A DNA stretch of 34,783 bases from Bdellovibrionia bacterium (GCA_030432925.1 JAUILT010000027.1:1-34783); one strand, 5' to 3'. Positions 15,842 through 24,431 are shown, counted from the first letter of the stretch. A program made the numbers and translations. The notes: a model not told the origin generated them from the sequence alone.

Positions 15842-16513
15842 TTACCCCTTATAAATAAAAAACACGTAAAGTGGTTGAGCGATAAATCCACCAGCCACAA
15901 TGAAAGCATAAAGGCAGCTGATTTTTTTAATCATGGGTGTATACTTGGGATGATTGAACCCAAGTGTTTGAAAGGCCGACCCCACACCATGACTCAAATG
16001 AAGTCCAAGTATCAGCAAAGCAATGATATAGCCAACCAGATAGCCAGGTTGGGCAAATACCTCCACTACCAACCTGTGAAGATCTCGCACGGGCTCTCCA
16101 TCATATATGACTTCGTAGTAATTTCCGAACTTGAAAGTAAATAAATGAAGAATCACAAAGACAAAAATAATCAGCCCCTGGGCCCACATGGTTTTGGTCA
16201 CAGCGGAGGTCGCCTTATCTCCAGAGGATGCCATGGCGTACTTTTGTGGACGCGCCTGACGATTAACAAAGGTCAATAGAACAGCCTTAACTACATGAGC
16301 CAAAAACAACGCTATCAACCCCATCTCTGCTAGATAAATCAAGGGGTTAGTGACCAAAGCATGCCCATAGAGGTTATACATTTTAGGGTCTACAAGAATA
16401 AGAAGGTTTCCGGCCATGTGAGAAAGTACAAACAGGGACAGGCCGAGACCCGTGACTCCCACAAGGGACTTGCTTCCAATGGTTGATTTTACCAAACGTA
16501 GTAAACTGCTCAT
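15842..16513 (-). CDS. sdhC: Succinate dehydrogenase cytochrome b558 subunit (diheme type)
   Basis: Membrane anchor of complex II, 223 residues from the chosen start, with five hydrophobic helices. This is the single-polypeptide anchor of B. subtilis/Wolinella type, replacing separate SdhC and SdhD. Candidate heme-ligand histidines are visible in LSHMAGN, LYGHALVTNP, LFLAHVVKA, ILHLFTF and LHLSHGVGSAF. ATG 16513 (MSSLLRLVKSTIGSKSLVG) is chosen because family members start here and AAGGA lies about 10 bases upstream. An in-frame ATG at 16558 would add 15 residues but has no ribosome site. First gene of the sdhCAB operon, divergent from etfB. Confidence 0.92.
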   Translation of the reverse strand: MSSLLRLVKSTIGSKSLVGVTGLGLSLFVLSHMAGNLLILVDPKMYNLYGHALVTNPLIYLAEMGLIALFLAHVVKAVLLTFVNRQARPQKYAMASSGDKATSAVTKTMWAQGLIIFVFVILHLFTFKFGNYYEVIYDGEPVRDLHRLVVEVFAQPGYLVGYIIALLILGLHLSHGVGSAFQTLGFNHPKYTPMIKKISCLYAFIVAGGFIAQPLYVFFIYKG

Positions 16514-16619
16514 AACAACAGTGTCCTTATCTGCTTCAAAAGTTGTGTTGAGGTCCATTAGTTTATACGACCCAGGACTTACGGTCTATACCCAAAGCAA
16601 GTGAGTTTTCTTGAATTTT

Positions 16620-16662
16620 GTACCCATCCAGTTTGAATTTTCCGAATTTTTGGGATTGGATG
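16620..16662 (+). repeat. Dispersed repeat, diverged copy D
   Basis: GTACCCATCCAG, then TTTGAATTTTCCG, preserves the core and spacer of copy A. CATCCA (16625-16630) and TGGATG (16657-16662) are inverted 6-base arms, so some symmetry is kept although the rest of the right half has drifted. It lies in the sdhC/etfB divergent region. Confidence 0.65.
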
Positions 16663-16783
16663 AGAAACGGATCTGAGAATATTTTTAAGCAAACAGTCTG
16701 AGGTGGAGCCAAAATTCAATACAACCAGATTTGCCGGGCCGCGTGAATTTTTGCACTGTCTGTGAACCGCAGCCGTCCTCAAG

Positions 16784-16812
16784 TTGATTTCTTGTAACGT
16801 TTTGACTATATA
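16784..16812 (+). promoter_or_regulatory. Sigma70-type promoter of the etfB operon
   Basis: TTGATT (16784-16789) and TATATA (16807-16812) are separated by 17 bases, close to consensus. The start codon follows 30 bases downstream, with GGAGAG as ribosome site. It probably drives etfBA and possibly the longer downstream chain. Confidence 0.6.
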
Positions 16813-16842
16813 ACGTCTTTCCTTTCAACCGCGGAGAGATAA

Positions 16843-17619
16843 ATGCGAATCTTTGTTTGTGTGAAGCAGGTCCCGGACACTGAAACTAAAATCAAGATTA
16901 ACAGTGATGGCAATGGTATTGACGAATCCAGCATCAAATGGATCGTCAACCCCTACGATGAGTTTGCCATTGAGGAAGCTCTCAAGCTCAAAGAGTCTGC
17001 AGGAGAAATACGGGTAACAGCTATCAGTATTGGCCCCAAAAAAAGAGTGACTGATGCCCTGAGAACAGCCATGGCTATGGGCGCAGATGATGGAATTGTT
17101 ATTGATTCTGAAGACTCACTGGACCCTTATCTGACTGCAAAAGCCCTTTCTGAAGCTTTAAAGAAAGAAGATAGCTGCGATTTTATTTTTACCGGAAAGC
17201 TGGCCATTGATGACAATGCCAGTAGTGTGAGTCAATATCTTGCGGAGTTTATGGGAATCCCGCATGTGACAGTTGTGTCCTCTTTCAAGGGAAGCGGTGG
17301 CTCTTACACTGCAGAGAGAGAAGTGGAAGGGGGGACAAAAGAGGTTTATTCCATTTCAGGTCCAGCGGTGATCGCTGCCAACAAGGGGCTGAATACACCA
17401 AGATATGCCTCTTTACCAGGAATCATGAAGGCCAAGAAAAAGCCATTGAAAGAACTCACTTTAGGAGATCTGGGCCTTTCTGGTGCGGATAGTAAAGTGA
17501 CTTTCTCTAATTTTGAGCTGCCACCAGAAAAACCTCCTGTAAAATTTATTGAAGGCGAACCTGCTGAGCAGGCAAAGGAGCTAGTAAAACTACTCAGAGA
17601 AGAAGCAAAAGTGCTTTAA
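16843..17619 (+). CDS. etfB: Electron transfer flavoprotein beta subunit
   Basis: A 258-residue EtfB. The opening MRIFVCVKQVPDTETKIKIN and the WIVNPYDEFAIEEALKLKE segment are family signatures. GADDGIVI and the DDNASSVSQYLAEFMGIPHV region form the nucleotide-binding side. With EtfA it forms a cytoplasmic heterodimer that carries electrons from acyl-CoA and other dehydrogenases to the quinone pool through ETF-quinone oxidoreductase. The ribosome site GGAGAG precedes ATG 16843. The gene is followed by etfA after 15 bases. The recognition loop PRYASLPGIMKAKKK is present. Confidence 0.97.
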   Translation: MRIFVCVKQVPDTETKIKINSDGNGIDESSIKWIVNPYDEFAIEEALKLKESAGEIRVTAISIGPKKRVTDALRTAMAMGADDGIVIDSEDSLDPYLTAKALSEALKKEDSCDFIFTGKLAIDDNASSVSQYLAEFMGIPHVTVVSSFKGSGGSYTAEREVEGGTKEVYSISGPAVIAANKGLNTPRYASLPGIMKAKKKPLKELTLGDLGLSGADSKVTFSNFELPPEKPPVKFIEGEPAEQAKELVKLLREEAKVL

Positions 17620-17634
17620 GAAAAGGATTATGAC

Positions 17635-18600
17635 ATGGCCAAGACGTTTATATTTTGTGAATTCAATAACGGAAAAATCAAAAAGGGCAGCCTTGAACTT
17701 CTAACAGCTGCAAAAGCTGCTGGTGCCGAAATCACAGCACTTTTGATAGGACCGGGCTCTACTGAGGCAGCCCCTGAGGCTGGCCATTATGGAGCATCCG
17801 CTACTTTTGTCTGCGATAGCGAGTCTTTGAAAAATTATAACCCCATGGCATGGTCAAAAGTCGTTAGCCAAACTATTAAAAACAGTGGATGCACTGTCTT
17901 TTTGGCAACATCCTCAATGACTGCAAAAGACCTGTTTCCTCGAGTTGCTGCCCAATTGGAAACAGGAATTGCCAGTGATTGTACAGACCTTGAGTTCAAC
18001 GGCGATACACCTATTGCAAAAAAGCCCCTTTATGCGGGTAAATGCAAGGCCCAAGTCAACTTTGCCAACTCTCCTATTCAGATGATACTTATGCGCCCCA
18101 ACCAGTTGCCTATTGGAGAGCCCGATACCGGAGGCCATTGTGAAATCAAAACTCTTTCCGCACCAGAAATAGACGATAGACTCAAAATAACTGACGTCAA
18201 AAAAGGCAATACTGATAAAGTGGACTTGACGGAGGCCAATGTTATAGTTTCTGGGGGGCGGGGAATGAAGGACGCCGATAATTTCAAACTTCTTGATGAA
18301 TTGGCTGAAACCCTTGAAGCCACAGTCGGTGCATCGAGAGCTGTCGCCGATGCCGGCTGGGTTCCTCATAGCATGCAAGTCGGTCAAACAGGCAAAACCG
18401 TGGCACCAAGCCTTTATATAGCCTGTGGAATTTCTGGAGCTATTCAACATCTGGCTGGAATGAGTGGTAGTAAAGTGATCGTTGCCATAAATCAGGATAA
18501 GGATGCTCCCATTTTTGCCAAATCTAACTATGGTATTGTAGGCGACCTGTTTGAAGTTGTTCCAAAACTCAACGAGGAACTGAAAAGCGTCCTTAACTAA
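17635..18600 (+). CDS. etfA: Electron transfer flavoprotein alpha subunit
   Basis: A 321-residue EtfA, the FAD-binding partner of EtfB. The C-terminal FAD domain has VSGGRGMKDADNF, GASRAVADAGWVPHSMQVGQ, TGKTVAPSLYIACGISGAIQ and AINQDKDAPIFAKSNYGIVG, the conserved series of the family. The N-terminal domain (residues 1-~190) is more variable, as usual. GTVAPSLYIA-type contacts to FAD appear intact. The stop overlaps the ATG of the acyltransferase gene by one base, indicating translational coupling. Confidence 0.97.
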   Translation: MAKTFIFCEFNNGKIKKGSLELLTAAKAAGAEITALLIGPGSTEAAPEAGHYGASATFVCDSESLKNYNPMAWSKVVSQTIKNSGCTVFLATSSMTAKDLFPRVAAQLETGIASDCTDLEFNGDTPIAKKPLYAGKCKAQVNFANSPIQMILMRPNQLPIGEPDTGGHCEIKTLSAPEIDDRLKITDVKKGNTDKVDLTEANVIVSGGRGMKDADNFKLLDELAETLEATVGASRAVADAGWVPHSMQVGQTGKTVAPSLYIACGISGAIQHLAGMSGSKVIVAINQDKDAPIFAKSNYGIVGDLFEVVPKLNEELKSVLN

Positions 18601-19259
18601 TGTTCAGAAAATACCTGCTACCTGTCCTTGTCTATTGGTTATATCGGCTGTTATTCATGACATGGCGAAAAACTATTGTGGAGGAGGAACCTCTCCGTAG
18701 AGCTATTGAAAACAACCAACCCATCATATTTGCTCATTGGCATGGCCATGAGTTAGCTATTACTTTTTTAGTTTCTAAATACAAATTGGCAACAATGACA
18801 TCTGTCAGTAAAGACGGTCAGTTGATTGATTATGTCATTCGCAGACTTGGGGGAGCCACCTCCAAGGGATCTTCTTCTAAGGGGGCCATTTCAGCACTTA
18901 AAGGCCTAATAAGGCTTATGAAAAAAGGACATCCTGCCAGTATGGCTGTGGATGGTCCAAGAGGTCCTATCTACCAGGTCAAACCTGGGGTTTTTGAGCT
19001 TTCCAGACTGGCCCAGGCTCAAATTTTTCCAGTGGGTGTGGCCGTTGGAAACCCCCTCGTTTTTGAAAAATCATGGAATAAAGCTATTCTGCCCAAGCCT
19101 TTTTCAAAAGTGGCTGTCTGTTATGGGGAACCTATCTCGACTTTAGACAAGTCCAAAAACCCCAAAGACATTAAAATGGCCAATGATTTAAAACAGCGCA
19201 TTTCTGATGCTTGCCAGCAAGCTTCCAAACTCATTGCTACACAAAAACCCGAGTGCTAA
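18600..19259 (+). CDS. DUF374 lysophospholipid acyltransferase family protein
   Basis: A 219-residue protein related to lipid A and lysophospholipid acyltransferases. It has an N-terminal hydrophobic segment (LLPVLVYWLYRLLFM). IIFAHWHGHE takes the place of the HxxxxD catalytic region. MAVDGPRGPIYQVKPGVFELS is typical of DUF374, as is IFPVGVAVGNP. It probably acts at the inner membrane on lipid or lipid A precursors. The acyl donor and acceptor are unknown. It starts on the last base of the etfA stop codon and is followed after 34 bases by a parvulin gene. The context, before envelope chaperones, suits an envelope role. Confidence 0.85.
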   Translation: MFRKYLLPVLVYWLYRLLFMTWRKTIVEEEPLRRAIENNQPIIFAHWHGHELAITFLVSKYKLATMTSVSKDGQLIDYVIRRLGGATSKGSSSKGAISALKGLIRLMKKGHPASMAVDGPRGPIYQVKPGVFELSRLAQAQIFPVGVAVGNPLVFEKSWNKAILPKPFSKVAVCYGEPISTLDKSKNPKDIKMANDLKQRISDACQQASKLIATQKPEC

Positions 19260-19293
19260 CCTTAAAGGCAATGCGCATCAAAGGGTTGTTATT

Positions 19294-20112
19294 ATGAGAA
19301 AAATTTTATTTTACCTGATTTTTTCGAGTATCTTCACCTTCACCGTTCAAGCACAGACTATCGTTGCGACTGTAGGAACCAAAAAAATCACTCTCAAAGA
19401 ATTCAATGAAAAATATGATGAAGTGAAAAAAAACACCATCAATGCTCCTGAACCAAAGCTTTTTTTAGAAGACCTGATTCGTTATGAAATGGGACTTCAA
19501 GAAGCAAAAAAAAGACGACTTGATAAAGACCCCATTGTCAGGGAGCGTTTCAATCAGGAACTTTACAAAGCCCTACTTGAAAAACAAATTGGTGATGAAG
19601 TTTCTAAAATTAAAATATCTGAAAAAGAAATGCAGGCTTACTACAAAAAAAATCCTGAACTGCGCCTCAGCCATATTCTGATTGAATTTAAACCAAATGC
19701 TTCTACAAAAGAGGTGAACGAAGCTAAAAAACGGGCCGAAGAGCTTTACGCCGAAGTTAAAAAAAGTAAGAGGCCTTTTGAAGATTTGGTGAAGTTGTAC
19801 TCCGACGACTCTCTCAGTAAAAACACTGGTGGCGATATTCAATATCAATCTCGAGTTACCATTGTTCCCCCAATTTATGAAGCTGCATTAAAAATGAAAG
19901 TGGGGTCTATCCGCGGAATCATTAGAACTCAATATGGATTTCATATTATTAAATTAACAGGAAAGAGAAGTTACCAACAGGCCAATAAAAGGCAACTCAG
20001 AGCCGCTGTATTTGACTTTAAAAGAAAGCGCATTTTTGATAAGTATTTTTCTGCGCTCTCCAAGAAATATAAGGTTCAGAGAAATCAGCAGGCTTTAAAG
20101 AAAGTGAAGTAA
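19294..20112 (+). CDS. Periplasmic parvulin-type peptidyl-prolyl isomerase
   Basis: A 272-residue SurA/PpiC-type protein. Residues 1-~20 are a Sec signal peptide (RKILFYLIFSSIFTFTVQA). An N-terminal helical chaperone region follows (KKITLKEFNEKYDEVKKNT). The parvulin domain covers about residues 125-225, with LRLSHILIEF, FEDLVKLYSDD, GGDIQY and QYGFHIIKLTGKR. Both conserved histidines are present, so isomerase activity is plausible. ATG 19294 is chosen over an earlier in-frame ATG at 19207 because it gives a proper signal peptide and has AAAGGG upstream. First of three tandem parvulin genes. Confidence 0.9.
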   Translation: MRKILFYLIFSSIFTFTVQAQTIVATVGTKKITLKEFNEKYDEVKKNTINAPEPKLFLEDLIRYEMGLQEAKKRRLDKDPIVRERFNQELYKALLEKQIGDEVSKIKISEKEMQAYYKKNPELRLSHILIEFKPNASTKEVNEAKKRAEELYAEVKKSKRPFEDLVKLYSDDSLSKNTGGDIQYQSRVTIVPPIYEAALKMKVGSIRGIIRTQYGFHIIKLTGKRSYQQANKRQLRAAVFDFKRKRIFDKYFSALSKKYKVQRNQQALKKVK

Positions 20113-20124
20113 AAGGATCCATCT

Positions 20125-21135
20125 GTGTCACTTTTAGAAGTTCGTGTTCACAGCACTTACTCTGTCGTAAGATGTGCAGGGTTTTTTATTTTTCTACTTG
20201 TTTTTACATCTTGCTCACCACAATGTACACCTGGAACACAATCTCTATCTAATAGAGTAGTTATTCAAGTGGATGACTCTGAAATGTCAGCTCAAGAGTT
20301 TGCTTCACGCCTTGCTGAACGATTAAAAAATTATGATGCTCTTGCTGTCAAAGAGGATCGAATTCTCTCCAAAGCCAAACAAGACATTGTTCGAGATTTT
20401 ATTTTAAAGGTGCTTACCGAAAACTGGGCTCAATCAAACCAAGTTATTTTGCGAAAAGAGGATATTGATGCTCAAATCAATGACATCCGTAATCAGTATC
20501 CTGATGATTTGACTTTTCGACAAAAACTCATTGAAGAAAATCTCACTTACGAAGAATGGCTAGAAAAAATGAAGTTCAGTCTTCTGCAAAATCTTGTTAT
20601 GAAAAAACTCATTGAAGATACTAAACCTCCTGAACAGAGTGAGTTAAAGGCTTACTATGAATCTAACAAGGATCTTTTTAAAAAAGCTCGACAAGTAAAA
20701 CTCCGTCAAATTGTTTTAAAAAATGAAAATGATGCAAAATCTATACGATCAGAAATCCACAAAAAGAAAAAACAAATGGAAGATCTAGCTCCTAAGTTTT
20801 CTATTGCCCCTGAAGGGCTTAATAAGGGAGAGTTAGGCTGGGTTGAGGAGGGAACTCTTGAAGTCTTTGACAAAGTCTTTGACCAACCAACAGGTTATTT
20901 AAGCGGTGTGTTAAAAAGCCCCTATGGTTACCATATCATCAAAGTTTTGGATAAAAGAAATGCTATGACAGTAAAGTTTGAAGATGTAAAAGACAAAATA
21001 TACAAAGTTTTCATACAGAACCGTGAGCAAGCAGCTTATTCCAAATGGTTGGAAAACGAAATCAGAAAGGCTAAGGTTATGAAAGACGAAGCCTTTATTG
21101 AAAATATAAAAATTGAAACTCGGGACGAATATTGA
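20125..21135 (+). CDS. Parvulin-like lipoprotein, active-site His apparently lost
   Basis: A 336-residue SurA-like lipoprotein starting at GTG 20125, preceded by AAAGGA. The hydrophobic N-terminus ends LLVFTSC with Cys30 as probable lipidation site (approximate lipobox). A SurA-N-like helical region spans about 45-175 (AQEFASRLAERLKNYD, EEWLEKMKFSLLQNLV). The parvulin fold at ~190-285 keeps GELGWVEEG and SPYGYHIIKVLDKR. Its first strand reads KLRQIVLK, where active parvulins have HIL. This suggests a chaperone without isomerase activity. The stop TGA overlaps the TTG start of the next gene by two bases. Confidence 0.85.
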   Translation: MSLLEVRVHSTYSVVRCAGFFIFLLVFTSCSPQCTPGTQSLSNRVVIQVDDSEMSAQEFASRLAERLKNYDALAVKEDRILSKAKQDIVRDFILKVLTENWAQSNQVILRKEDIDAQINDIRNQYPDDLTFRQKLIEENLTYEEWLEKMKFSLLQNLVMKKLIEDTKPPEQSELKAYYESNKDLFKKARQVKLRQIVLKNENDAKSIRSEIHKKKKQMEDLAPKFSIAPEGLNKGELGWVEEGTLEVFDKVFDQPTGYLSGVLKSPYGYHIIKVLDKRNAMTVKFEDVKDKIYKVFIQNREQAAYSKWLENEIRKAKVMKDEAFIENIKIETRDEY

Positions 21136-22085
21136 AACAGCTTATTTTAATTTTATTCTTAATAACAATACCTACAGTAACTCAAGCAGAAATTGTGGAA
21201 AAAATCGTGGCTATTGTGAATGATTCGATCGTCACTCTTTCTGACATTAATACATTCAAGAAAAAAGTACGGTCTGAGGGTCTCATTGATAGCGCTATTT
21301 TAAAAAACAAAAACCCAAAGGAAATGATCAAGGATCGTAATGCTATTATTGAACATCTTATCGACGAACAGGTCATTGATTCAGAAATTCGACGCCTAGG
21401 TATTGCTGTTACTATTGAAAAAGTAGAAGAAGAGATTCGATCTGTAACTAAAAGAAATGGTCTCAGTAGAGAGCAACTAAAGTCTGCATTGGGAGCTAGA
21501 GGAATAAAATTTTCAGACTACCAAGACTTTATCAAAACATCTTTGGAGCGCCAGTCTTTAATCGATCGCGAAGTTTCATCAAAAATAAAAATCTCTGACG
21601 AAGATATTTCAAACTTCTATTTATCTAAAAATAAAGGCGCAAGTGGGCAAATTTTTGAGTACAAACTCGCTCATATACTCATTCAAGATAATGTCAGTGG
21701 TGGTGTCTCTGCAAAAAAACGAATGCTTAATATTGTGAATAAATTAGAATCCGGAAATGAATCTTTTGAAAAACTCGCCTCTCAATATTCAGAAGATCCC
21801 AACTTTTCACAAGGCGGGCTCTTAGGTAGTTTTAAAGCTGGTGAAATGGTCAAAGAGTTTGAAAAAGGAATTGCCAATTTAGATGCAGGACAAACGTCAG
21901 GGGTGATTAAAACTCAATTTGGTTACCATGTAATTAAGGTTTTAAAGAAAACTCTTATTTCGGATCCTGCCATGGAATCACAAAAACAACAGATTCATGC
22001 CGTTCTCTATTCTCAGGCATTCAACCGTCAATTTCGAAAATGGCTAGATCGAAAGCGAGATGAAGCTTTTGTAAAAATTAATTGA
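21132..22085 (+). CDS. surA: SurA-type periplasmic chaperone/isomerase
   Basis: A 317-residue protein. It starts at TTG 21132; no other start leaves a signal peptide (KQLILILFLITIPTVTQA). The SurA N-domain is clear: EKIVAIVNDSIVTLSDI, then VEEEIRSVTKRNGLSREQL. One parvulin domain follows (YKLAHILIQD, FEKLASQYSEDPNFSQGG, LGSFKAGEMV, QFGYHVIKVLKK), against two in E. coli SurA. It helps outer-membrane proteins reach BamA in known systems. It overlaps both neighbours, so it is co-translated with the lipoprotein gene and pdxA. A shorter single-domain SurA is common outside gammaproteobacteria. Confidence 0.9.
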   Translation: MKQLILILFLITIPTVTQAEIVEKIVAIVNDSIVTLSDINTFKKKVRSEGLIDSAILKNKNPKEMIKDRNAIIEHLIDEQVIDSEIRRLGIAVTIEKVEEEIRSVTKRNGLSREQLKSALGARGIKFSDYQDFIKTSLERQSLIDREVSSKIKISDEDISNFYLSKNKGASGQIFEYKLAHILIQDNVSGGVSAKKRMLNIVNKLESGNESFEKLASQYSEDPNFSQGGLLGSFKAGEMVKEFEKGIANLDAGQTSGVIKTQFGYHVIKVLKKTLISDPAMESQKQQIHAVLYSQAFNRQFRKWLDRKRDEAFVKIN

Positions 22086-22090
22086 AATCC

Positions 22091-23023
22091 ATGAATCCTG
22101 TAAAACAAATTCTGATTACGACGGGTGATATTAATGGTATAGGGCAGGAAATTACTCTTAAAGCCCTTAAAGAGCTTTCTATCAAAAAAAATACTCGGAT
22201 TGTTATATTTAGTTCCAATAAAAATCAATGGCCCAAAAAAGTTGGCTTCTATAAGTTATACCATTTTTCTTCAGATAGAAATCTTCAGATAGAAAGTCTC
22301 AAACCTAATGAAGTCGCTGTTATTTCTATGTCGGGAGATTCTCATAAATGGGTTGAAACTGCAGCTCAAAGAGCTCTAAAGTACTCTCATCATGGAGTGG
22401 CTTTAGTCAATGCACCTATGTCCAAAGATAAAAAAGGGCATGGACATACTGAAATACTAAAATATGTTACAGGAAATCAAAAACTCTATATGGGTTTTCT
22501 CGGAAATTATTTTAATGTCTGCCTGGCAACCACACATATTCCTGTGGACAGTGTGTTTAGCCAACTCAGTGCAAAAGCCATTAGAAATTCTTTTCGAGCA
22601 GCATTAAAACTTCATGAACTGGGGGGAGGATATCAAAAATTAAGAGTTCTTGGGTTGAACCCTCATTCCGGAGAAAATGGAGCCATTTCTCATCAAGATC
22701 AAAAAATTATAAGAAACCTGCCTTCTGAAGCCAAACCATTGTTAGTGCCAGATACAGCTTTTATTAACCATAAAAAATCTGATACTTACCTAGCGTGGTA
22801 TCATGATCAGGGGCTTATTCCTTTTAAAATAGTCCATGGCTTCTCCCACGGAATTCAAGTGACTCTTGGGTTACCCTTTATTAGAACTAGTGTGGATCAT
22901 GGTACAGCAAAAGATATCTTTGGCAAAGGGGTGGCCGACCATAGGTCTTTGTTATTAGCCCTAAAGAAAGGGCATCAACTAATGATCAAATTTGAAAATA
23001 CAATCATTCCATCTCAGGAGTAA
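22091..23023 (+). CDS. pdxA: 4-hydroxythreonine-4-phosphate dehydrogenase
   Basis: PdxA acts in pyridoxal phosphate synthesis (DXP-dependent route). The core motifs are GHTEIL (metal His), LGLNPHSGENG, WYHDQGLIPFK and IRTSVDHGTAKDIFGKG, all characteristic. The N-terminal motif reads TTGDINGIGQEI, where most PdxA have GDPAGIGPE. At about 310 residues it is slightly short for the family. TTG 22082, overlapping the surA stop, would add three residues (MKS); ATG 22091 is used here without strong ribosome-site support. The surA-pdxA pairing is widespread, known from E. coli. Confidence 0.93.
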   Translation: MNPVKQILITTGDINGIGQEITLKALKELSIKKNTRIVIFSSNKNQWPKKVGFYKLYHFSSDRNLQIESLKPNEVAVISMSGDSHKWVETAAQRALKYSHHGVALVNAPMSKDKKGHGHTEILKYVTGNQKLYMGFLGNYFNVCLATTHIPVDSVFSQLSAKAIRNSFRAALKLHELGGGYQKLRVLGLNPHSGENGAISHQDQKIIRNLPSEAKPLLVPDTAFINHKKSDTYLAWYHDQGLIPFKIVHGFSHGIQVTLGLPFIRTSVDHGTAKDIFGKGVADHRSLLLALKKGHQLMIKFENTIIPSQE

Positions 23024-23025
23024 AA

Positions 23026-24393
23026 ATGAGCTACGAACCAGTAATTTTCAGGGAATATGATATTCGCGGTGTCTGGAATAAACAATTTGATGCTGATTTT
23101 GCCAGACTATTGGGGCGAGCCCATGTAACTTTTCTTAAAAAAGAAAGAGGTATAGAAAATCCAAGTTTATCTATTGGCCACGATGCCCGACTATCTAGCC
23201 CAGAAATTGTTCAGGCCCTATCTCAAGGTGTACGAGAGTCTGGTGGAAACGTTAAGCTGTTAGGTCTAGTTACCTCACCTATTAGTTATTTTACTACGTT
23301 CACTTTGAACATAGATGGTGCCTTCATGGTCACTGGTAGCCATAATCCCCCTGAGTTCAATGGTTTTAAAATTTCTGCCGGCAAATCCACTATTTTTGGA
23401 GAAGACATCCAAAAATTAAAAGTTATTATTGAAAATAACGATTTCTTTTTAGGTAGTGGTACAGAAGAAAAAATTGATATCTTTCCCTCTTATATCAAAA
23501 GATATAAAAATGAATTCTCAGAACTCAAAGATATTCCTATAGTTTTAGATTGTGGAAATGGTGCTGCTGGTTGTGTCGTACGGGAGCTTTTTGAGGCCTG
23601 TGGATTAAGTCCTACAATTCTATTTGAACAACCTGATGGAACTTTTCCTAATCACCATCCAGATCCAACCGTTGAAGAAAACCTTGGTGATCTAAAAAAA
23701 GCCGTAAAAAAACACAAGGCACAGGTTGGCATTGGATTTGACGGAGATGCTGATAGAATTGGTATCGTTGATGAAAAAGGAAATATGGTCTATGGCGATG
23801 AATTAATGTGCCTGTGCTCCACCGAAGTTTTAAAAGAAGCTGAAAACAAAACTATTATTGGTGATGTCAAATGCTCTGACAGAATGTTTGATTTTATTGG
23901 TAAGGCCGGCGGCAACCCTATTATGTGGAAGACTGGACATAGTCTCATTAAACAAAAAATTAAAGATGAGAATGCACCTTTTGGTGGTGAAATGAGTGGT
24001 CATATTTTTTTTGCTGACAGAAACTATGGATATGATGATGCACTTTACGCAGCATTAAGAGTGGTTGAGATTCTTGTAAAAACAGGAAAAAAAGTTTCTG
24101 AACTTCTCGAAGCATTACCGCCAGCTTACAATACGCCAGAACTAAGGATTGATACAACTGAAGAAAAGAAACACCAAATTGTTTCTCAACTCAAAGAGAA
24201 ATTCTTAAAGCCCTCTGATAATTATAAGGTGAATCTTATTGATGGAATTCGTGTCAGCTTTCCAAATGGTTGGGCTCTGGCGAGAGCATCTAACACTCAA
24301 CCCGTTCTCGTCTTGAGGTTTGAAGCTGATTCTCAGGACAATCTCAATTCCATCCGAAAGCAATTTGAGGATATTGTAAACCCCATGTTGTAA
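23026..24393 (+). CDS. Phosphomannomutase/phosphoglucomutase
   Basis: A 455-residue alpha-D-phosphohexomutase that interconverts hexose 1- and 6-phosphates for polysaccharide and LPS precursors. The phosphoserine is Ser105 in VTGSHNPPEFNGFK. The metal loop is GFDGDADRIG (Asp239, Asp241, Asp243). The sugar-binding GGEMSGH is at about 320-326, and the phosphate-binding RASNTQPVLVLR lies near the C-terminus. The start FREYDIRGVW is typical of AlgC/ManB-type enzymes, which act on both mannose and glucose phosphates. It begins 2 bases after the pdxA stop and probably ends this operon; repeat copy E follows directly after its stop. Confidence 0.93.
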   Translation: MSYEPVIFREYDIRGVWNKQFDADFARLLGRAHVTFLKKERGIENPSLSIGHDARLSSPEIVQALSQGVRESGGNVKLLGLVTSPISYFTTFTLNIDGAFMVTGSHNPPEFNGFKISAGKSTIFGEDIQKLKVIIENNDFFLGSGTEEKIDIFPSYIKRYKNEFSELKDIPIVLDCGNGAAGCVVRELFEACGLSPTILFEQPDGTFPNHHPDPTVEENLGDLKKAVKKHKAQVGIGFDGDADRIGIVDEKGNMVYGDELMCLCSTEVLKEAENKTIIGDVKCSDRMFDFIGKAGGNPIMWKTGHSLIKQKIKDENAPFGGEMSGHIFFADRNYGYDDALYAALRVVEILVKTGKKVSELLEALPPAYNTPELRIDTTEEKKHQIVSQLKEKFLKPSDNYKVNLIDGIRVSFPNGWALARASNTQPVLVLRFEADSQDNLNSIRKQFEDIVNPML

Positions 24394-24431
24394 GTATACC
24401 AATTCGGTTTGAACTTTCTGGATTGGTATAC
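24394..24431. repeat. Dispersed palindromic repeat, full copy E
   Basis: GTATACCAATTCGG (24394-24407) and CTGGATTGGTATAC (24418-24431) are inverted repeats with 12 of 14 pairs matched, around the conserved spacer TTTGAACTTT. It begins right after the TAA of the phosphohexomutase gene. No T-tract follows. Arm changes relative to copy A occur on both sides (AT for GA), which looks like compensatory change preserving pairing. Confidence 0.85.

Larger units (their letters stand above)
16514..16842. other. Divergent intergenic region sdhC/etfB
   Basis: This 329-base gap holds, from left to right, the possible extended 5' end of sdhC (to 16558), an isolated GGTCTATACC (16583-16592) identical to the outer arm of repeat copy A, repeat copy D (16620-16662), and the etfB promoter (16784-16812). 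No further gene or RNA is recognised. Confidence 0.7.

Noticed and set aside
17914-18450. A 178-codon open frame on the minus strand inside etfA
   Set aside because: It is antisense to a clearly conserved gene and has no recognisable domain or ribosome site.
24394-24431. Repeat copy E as intrinsic terminator of the phosphohexomutase operon
   Set aside because: The stem is in the right place, but no T-tract follows and other copies of the same element sit in divergent promoter regions.
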